55,735 bases of DNA from Micavibrio sp. UBA5572 (GTDB taxonomy: Bacteria; Pseudomonadota; Alphaproteobacteria; Micavibrionales; Micavibrionaceae): contig DIMG01000017.1 in NCBI GenBank assembly GCA_002425415.1, positions 1-55,735 on the forward strand, in the 5' to 3' direction. The position numbers were made by a program, and so were the translations under genes. This document shows, in pieces, positions 51,206 through 55,735 of this stretch. Under the pieces are notes generated by a model. The model did no database searches. It was not told where the DNA came from and saw only the letters and a program-made list of their open reading frames with translations. Positions within the stretch are counted from its first letter, which is position 1. Each line of letters begins with the position of its first letter.

Positions 51206-51250
51206 AGTAAAACCCCCCTCTCTGATCGAGAGTCCTCTCGGGAGAGGGTC
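51206..51250 (-). repeat. Palindromic hairpin cluster between tolC and the ABC gene
   Basis: CCCTCTC (51216-51222) can pair with GAGAGGG (51242-51248); a shorter hairpin CCTCT-CGGG-AGAGG (51234-51247) and CTCT-GATCG-AGAG (51220-51232) compete with it. It is GC-rich and lies in the 126-base gap between two co-oriented genes, so it may set their relative expression or be a degenerate repetitive palindrome. Confidence 0.45.
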
Positions 51251-51319
51251 GAGTGAAGAAGGGCTAAAGGATGAACTCTAAAATTCTGGAGCTCATCACA
51301 AAGCGATTATCCAAAAATA

Positions 51320-52882
51320 TTATCCTCGGCTCGTATCAGCAGGATTGACTTCCTTAGGATAGGGAACACCCATGGCAGGAAGCAATGATCCACGCAACGC
51401 CAACAAACGATAGACCGCAAACATTTCAAGGTAACTGTTATTGATCGCATTACTCCGCGACACAAACCATTCATTCTGGGAATCAAGAACATCAAGCAGA
51501 GTCCGGCGATCCAGATTAAACTGATCTTTATACGCCTGAACAACCATGGCATTGGCCTCGGCTTGTTGACGGAAAGCCTCTGAACGTTCACCCGCAGCCA
51601 TCATATTAGCCCATGTCTGACGAACATCCGACTCGACAGAACGTGCAACATCATTACGGTCATTTTTAGATTGAGCATGACGATAAACATGCTCGCGAAT
51701 ACGGGCTTCATCACCACCACCACGATATAAATTCCAATTCGCAACCAACAATGCACTAGCTTCTTGCGTACGACCTTCCACACCGGAAAGGTTATCACCA
51801 GCAGAAGCACCTGCCTGAAAATCAACTTGAGGATAAAGAGTTGCTTTAGATTGCTTCCATTCAGCTTCCGCAACGTTCACATCAGCTTCTTTAATGTCAA
51901 GTGTTGGGCTGTGAGTCAAAACTTGTTTCACTTCATCATCAACATTGGACTCAAGAAGGTTTTGTGGAGCAACCGGACGATTCAAATCAGGTTGAGGAAC
52001 ATCTCCAACTAAACTGCGATATTTAGCCTCTGCATTACGCAAAGATTGACGAACAGCGCTCTCTTGAGCAACAGCAGAGGCAACACGTGCTTTTGTTTGT
52101 TCGACATCAGCCATAGTCGAACGCCCAGCTCCAGTGCTATCCTCAATTTGCCCCATAATCGCACGATGCTGGTTAAGGTTTTCAACCGAAATTGCCAATA
52201 ATTCACGCTGGCGTAAAACATCAAGATATGACTCAACGATATCAAGTGCTAAAAATTCAGCGGTTTCACGAACACGATGCGATGCAGAACGGACGCGCTG
52301 ACGTTGACGTTCGTTTTCGTAGTGAGTATCAAAACCGTCAAACAACATCTGTGTCAATGTAAGACTGCCCTGAGAGCGCCATAAATCGGAATGACCTTCT
52401 ACAGATCCATCAGGGTCGCTAAAAATACTTTCATATCCCGTATCTGCACGAAAATCGACGGAAGGCAAATACAAAGCCTTAGCCTGTTGCAGCTCTTCAT
52501 CCGTCGCACGACGATTATTTTCAACGGTTTCAGTTTTAGGGTGGGTCAAAACACCAACGCCGATAGCATCACGTAAAGTGGTAATACGATCAACCGTTCT
52601 TGGAGCGGTCGTTTCAACATTCGTCGTCAAGGAAACGGCAGGCGTTTCGGGACTATCAACAGACAGAACAGGAACAGGCGGCGACAAGACCTGCATACCG
52701 GAAGCATATTCGCCAGAATCTTGAATATTTTGAGCATCTGGAACGGGTAAAGCTTCAGCTTCAGTCCTCATTTTATTTTCCATAGCCTGAGCATAGTCTT
52801 GAGCCTGCGCAGGAGTCCCTGCACCATAAACGGTCAATGCCACTGCACAAACCGCTAAAACATTACGATACGAAAAACCCAT
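51320..52882 (-). CDS. tolC: TolC family outer membrane channel
   Basis: 520 residues from the ATG at 52882; the upstream ATG at 52897 lies in the ribosome site (GAGGAG). Signal peptide (about 1-28, ending AQA), a long helical channel with two repeats in the TolC pattern, and periplasmic coiled coils. Landmarks: TTLRDAIGVGVLTHPKTE (first repeat), LTLTQMLFDGFDTHYENERQ and LLVANWNLYRGGGDEARI (second). Outer membrane exit duct for the adhesin exporter. Confidence 0.93.
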   Translation of the reverse strand: MGFSYRNVLAVCAVALTVYGAGTPAQAQDYAQAMENKMRTEAEALPVPDAQNIQDSGEYASGMQVLSPPVPVLSVDSPETPAVSLTTNVETTAPRTVDRITTLRDAIGVGVLTHPKTETVENNRRATDEELQQAKALYLPSVDFRADTGYESIFSDPDGSVEGHSDLWRSQGSLTLTQMLFDGFDTHYENERQRQRVRSASHRVRETAEFLALDIVESYLDVLRQRELLAISVENLNQHRAIMGQIEDSTGAGRSTMADVEQTKARVASAVAQESAVRQSLRNAEAKYRSLVGDVPQPDLNRPVAPQNLLESNVDDEVKQVLTHSPTLDIKEADVNVAEAEWKQSKATLYPQVDFQAGASAGDNLSGVEGRTQEASALLVANWNLYRGGGDEARIREHVYRHAQSKNDRNDVARSVESDVRQTWANMMAAGERSEAFRQQAEANAMVVQAYKDQFNLDRRTLLDVLDSQNEWFVSRSNAINNSYLEMFAVYRLLALRGSLLPAMGVPYPKEVNPADTSRG

Positions 52883-52966
52883 TATAATTCTCCTCATCCC
52901 CTCTCGGGAAACTTTACGGAATTGAAATCCTGACAGTAGTTATGATCTTTTTTGCGGCGAAATGCA

Positions 52967-52996
52967 AGACCGAGGCGAAGAAATTAGCCTCGGTCT
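52967..52996 (-). terminator. Terminator-like hairpin between adhesin and tolC
   Basis: On the minus strand AGACCGAGGC and GCCTCGGTCT form a perfect 10-bp stem (loop 10 bases), followed by TTGCATTT, a weak T-run. It lies 17 bases after the adhesin stop and may partly end transcription before tolC. Confidence 0.6.
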
Positions 52997-53012
52997 AGAG
53001 AATTTATGTCAA

Positions 53013-55735
53013 TTATACACTGCTAAAACCACTCTGATTTTGATCCGTTGTCGTAACGCGAACAATATCTTCAAGATGGACATCTGCAACACCTTGCAAA
53101 ACAACCACATCTTGAATAGCGTGTCCGGTACCCGCACCATCCGCATCAACGCTGATAATCGTGTTTCCATTTTCAGTTCTGGAAAATACAAAATCCTGAA
53201 TAGCAATTGTCATTCCATCCTGAACTTCAATCAAACTGCTAAGATCCAGAATATCTCCTTCCGCAACACTAAAGTCATGGATCACGATCGGCTCATGAAC
53301 CACTGCCGATTCAGAAGAAGATGTTTCTGAGCCAACAACAACACTACTGCTCGAAGATATAGAACTGGAAGACGTACTTGTCTCACCATTAACAATCACT
53401 TCATTCGTAGATGTGGAGCTAACAACGCTCGTAACGTTAACAACTACAGATGAACTTCCTGCAACATTACCAGAATTACCATACAAACTGACCGTTACAA
53501 TGTCAGTGGAATAAGCCAAATTATTACTGGTTGTATACTCGTCTCCTGAAAGGAATTTCTCTTGGGAAACAGCCGTCACCAACATAGAGAACTGACCTTC
53601 ATATCCATGAGGAGCCAAAACCTGTAAGTTATCCAACTGATCTTCCGTCAAGACCCAACGTCCAGTCATAGAGTCATAAAACCCATGATTAAGAGTAAAT
53701 TGATTCGGCATTCCTTCAATACGAATTTCCTTGATAACCTCGGAGCCATCCGTATCTTTCAAAGAGACATCAATCTGCAACGCAACCGCAGTTGCACCAA
53801 CAGCAAAGACATCATGCGCATCAAGATTAGGCTTATCAGCAACGGCATCAACAATAACATCAATCGCCGCTTGAGCCGAAGAACTCTGCATTGAATCAGG
53901 ATCATAAACAACCGACTTGACAACAAGATTTTTCAAATCCGCATCACTATTTGCGGGGGGATAAATAACAGGCCCACCGTTATAAGACGCACCCGCAGCC
54001 AAAGTAATGGACCATACGCCAGTCGCTGCGTTATAAACACCGCCACTGCTGACCGTATTCACAATCCATCCTGCAGTAAATCCGGAAATGCTCAAGGTAA
54101 TAATCTCATTACCATTCCCACCATTTGCATGCGTAGAAACCTGTAATTGGACATGACCATCTTCATAAACACAGGCATCACATACATCCACACTTGGAGG
54201 CTCTGGTGGCAGATAGCGAGGAGCAACATCAATCACCAGATTAGCAGTGTCAATGTCCTGATCTGTATCACACAAAGTATAAGTGAAGACTTCTTGTCCA
54301 CCCACAGTTTCCGGCTTAACGGTATAAGTATATTCTCCGTTAGAACCAATCACGAGTGTTCCGTATGCACCATTGATCGATACAGTTCCTCCAACCGGAA
54401 CAGTATAAGTCGTTGAGCCATACTTCACAAAGGCAACACCATTTGTTGTAAAATCAGATCCAATATCATCATTCAAATCAACATCACCCGAAACACTATT
54501 CTGATTTGCGGGAACAGAGGCATAATCGTCAACAGCAATAGGGCCATCGTCATCAATGCCGATTTTAATTGTGCCCTCAACAAAGTCACCATCCGTATCC
54601 GTCGCACGGACACCAAACGTGATGTAAAGCGTTTCATCATGATTAGTGACAATGCTGTGATCCAGATTATCAAACAATGTAAATTTATACGTTCCGTCAA
54701 CATTGACCTTCAATGTAAAGACAGTCACAGAACCAGCTTTACCAATATAGGTGTCTCCAACCAACGTCGTAACAACAGGAACACCACTAGAAGCTAAAAC
54801 GCCTCCTTTGGCATTACCGGATACACTCACACTAGATGTTCCAATCGCAGTTACAGTCCCTGGACCATCCGCACGGAAATCAGGAGAAACAGTACCATTA
54901 ACAACGATTGGCCCCAAATCGGTTTCATCAATGTTTTGACAATCATCGATAACAGTCGGTTGAGTATCAATATCCGCCACCACGATTTTTAACGTCGCCG
55001 TCGCAGCATCTCCATCCTGATCAACAATCTTGTAAACAAACTGATCATTTCCAACACTCGTTCCGGTATAGGTATAAGCACCCGTATGCGAGATGGTCAA
55101 ACTGCCATGCGCACCAGCAATCGTCACTGTCCCTGTCGCAGGAACACCAACATGGGTCGCACCAAAGCTAATCTCTTTGACCACATAACCAGGCTCGTCT
55201 TCACCCACATCATCATTGGTCGTCACATTCCCAGACACAGACCCAGGCGCATGCGCCAAAGTCGCCACGTCATCCACAGCAACAGGCGCATCATCATGAA
55301 CCTTGACACTGATCGTTCCTTGCGCCGTATCACCATCCGTATCCGTCGCAACAAACCCGAAGTTCAGCGTAATAATATCATCAGGATTGCTCGCATCCGC
55401 ATGATCCAGCTGACCCAGCTGTTGATACGTGTAAGTCCCGTTATCATTGATCGTCAACGTGAACACCGTCACAGAACCAGCCTTACCAGTGTAAACATCA
55501 CCAGCCAAGCTCACCGCCACAGCAACGCCATTCGAAGTCAGAGCTCCGCCCTTAAGCGATCCACCAGCCGTAAAGCTCCCCGCCACAGGATTAACCGTAC
55601 CAGGTCCGTCCGCGCGGAAGTCCACCGTCAAGGTGCCACTCACCGTTTGTGAGCCCGCATCATCAACAATCGTTTCATCCACCGATAAAATTGCGTTTTC
55701 AACACAAGGCTCGGTATCAATATCCGCCACCACGA
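53013..55735 (-). CDS. Giant type I-secreted adhesin with VCBS/cadherin-like repeats (C-terminal part)
   Basis: 906 residues of the C-terminal part are seen; the gene runs off the right edge. The repeats visible are two rounds of a ~240-residue unit (VADIDTxP...FRADGPGTV...GKAGSVTVFTL...TDTDGD) that joins a T1SS-143-like domain to a VCBS/cadherin-like domain (AVDDxA.L....G.V..NDD.G). Two further Ig-like regions, a Ser-rich linker (TSSSSISSSSS) and the T1SS C-terminal signal (GDILDLSSLIEVQDG ... ISVDADGAGTGHAIQDVVVLQGV) end the protein. No RTX nonapeptides were seen here. TolC, ABC exporter and HlyD lie directly downstream. Size of the whole protein is unknown. Confidence 0.93.
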   Translation of the reverse strand, partial: VVADIDTEPCVENAILSVDETIVDDAGSQTVSGTLTVDFRADGPGTVNPVAGSFTAGGSLKGGALTSNGVAVAVSLAGDVYTGKAGSVTVFTLTINDNGTYTYQQLGQLDHADASNPDDIITLNFGFVATDTDGDTAQGTISVKVHDDAPVAVDDVATLAHAPGSVSGNVTTNDDVGEDEPGYVVKEISFGATHVGVPATGTVTIAGAHGSLTISHTGAYTYTGTSVGNDQFVYKIVDQDGDAATATLKIVVADIDTQPTVIDDCQNIDETDLGPIVVNGTVSPDFRADGPGTVTAIGTSSVSVSGNAKGGVLASSGVPVVTTLVGDTYIGKAGSVTVFTLKVNVDGTYKFTLFDNLDHSIVTNHDETLYITFGVRATDTDGDFVEGTIKIGIDDDGPIAVDDYASVPANQNSVSGDVDLNDDIGSDFTTNGVAFVKYGSTTYTVPVGGTVSINGAYGTLVIGSNGEYTYTVKPETVGGQEVFTYTLCDTDQDIDTANLVIDVAPRYLPPEPPSVDVCDACVYEDGHVQLQVSTHANGGNGNEIITLSISGFTAGWIVNTVSSGGVYNAATGVWSITLAAGASYNGGPVIYPPANSDADLKNLVVKSVVYDPDSMQSSSAQAAIDVIVDAVADKPNLDAHDVFAVGATAVALQIDVSLKDTDGSEVIKEIRIEGMPNQFTLNHGFYDSMTGRWVLTEDQLDNLQVLAPHGYEGQFSMLVTAVSQEKFLSGDEYTTSNNLAYSTDIVTVSLYGNSGNVAGSSSVVVNVTSVVSSTSTNEVIVNGETSTSSSSISSSSSVVVGSETSSSESAVVHEPIVIHDFSVAEGDILDLSSLIEVQDGMTIAIQDFVFSRTENGNTIISVDADGAGTGHAIQDVVVLQGVADVHLEDIVRVTTTDQNQSGFSSV

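Noticed and set aside
55086..55652. 188-codon plus-strand frame antisense to the adhesin
   Set aside because: Arg/His-rich antisense shadow of the VCBS repeats.

Overview
The window reads as chromosome of a low-to-mid GC alphaproteobacterium (assignment is inference). Pointers: the cytochrome oxidase assembly run ctaB / short CoxF-like gene / ctaG / ctaE / DUF983 / SURF1, an ATP12-type F1-ATPase chaperone, a short SRP RNA directly upstream of dnaX-ybaB, and TsaE next to a MurU-like nucleotidyltransferase. Genes are densely packed, with many start/stop overlaps and several convergent genes whose 3' ends overlap. No rRNA, insertion sequence or CRISPR array was seen.

Left to right: 1-2656 is the end of a phage- or gene-transfer-agent-like block on the minus strand (podovirus-type portal protein and three small companions), divergent from an S24/LexA-like repressor. 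3446-10505 is housekeeping: a membrane protein, rarA-crcB-rluC, an AsmA-like protein, ATP12 and rimO. 10584-13512 is an accessory operon of three GNAT acetyltransferases and an MFS exporter, behind a leader that resembles a translational attenuator with its own 37-codon reading frame. 13470-16920 holds xthA, ybaB, dnaX, the SRP RNA, an unlisted 49-codon gene with its own promoter, and tRNA-Thr(CGU).

16956-19737 is a two-gene anti-phage CBASS locus: a CD-NTase that makes a nucleotide second messenger and a membrane-anchored SAVED effector expected to respond to it. Two tandem inverted repeats lie at its promoter. 20002-30103 holds tag, a peroxiredoxin, murU-like/tsaE, ferredoxin-NADP reductase, two unknown small genes, the oxidase assembly run (without coxA or coxB) and ilvA. 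30599-34286 has fabD-fabG and, convergent to it, the two-step GDP-L-fucose pathway (gmd, fcl).

34422-40861 contains an RNA helicase with a long basic Gly-rich tail and structured flanks, a 545-residue unknown membrane protein, a secreted Asn/Ala/Gly/Thr repeat protein, an L,D-transpeptidase-like protein and a lipoprotein. 40888-44911 is aroA-cmk-rpsA. The right end, 45596-55735, is a type I secretion locus on the minus strand: a giant VCBS-type adhesin (running off the window), TolC, an ABC exporter with a non-catalytic C39-like front domain and HlyD, followed by a Ppx/GppA protein and an unknown acidic membrane protein.

The items most worth a second look are the attenuator-like leader, the CBASS promoter repeats, a possible AUU start for ctaG, several small genes and the 3' structure after the helicase gene. 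All pairings and motifs were read by eye; none was tested by search or folding software.
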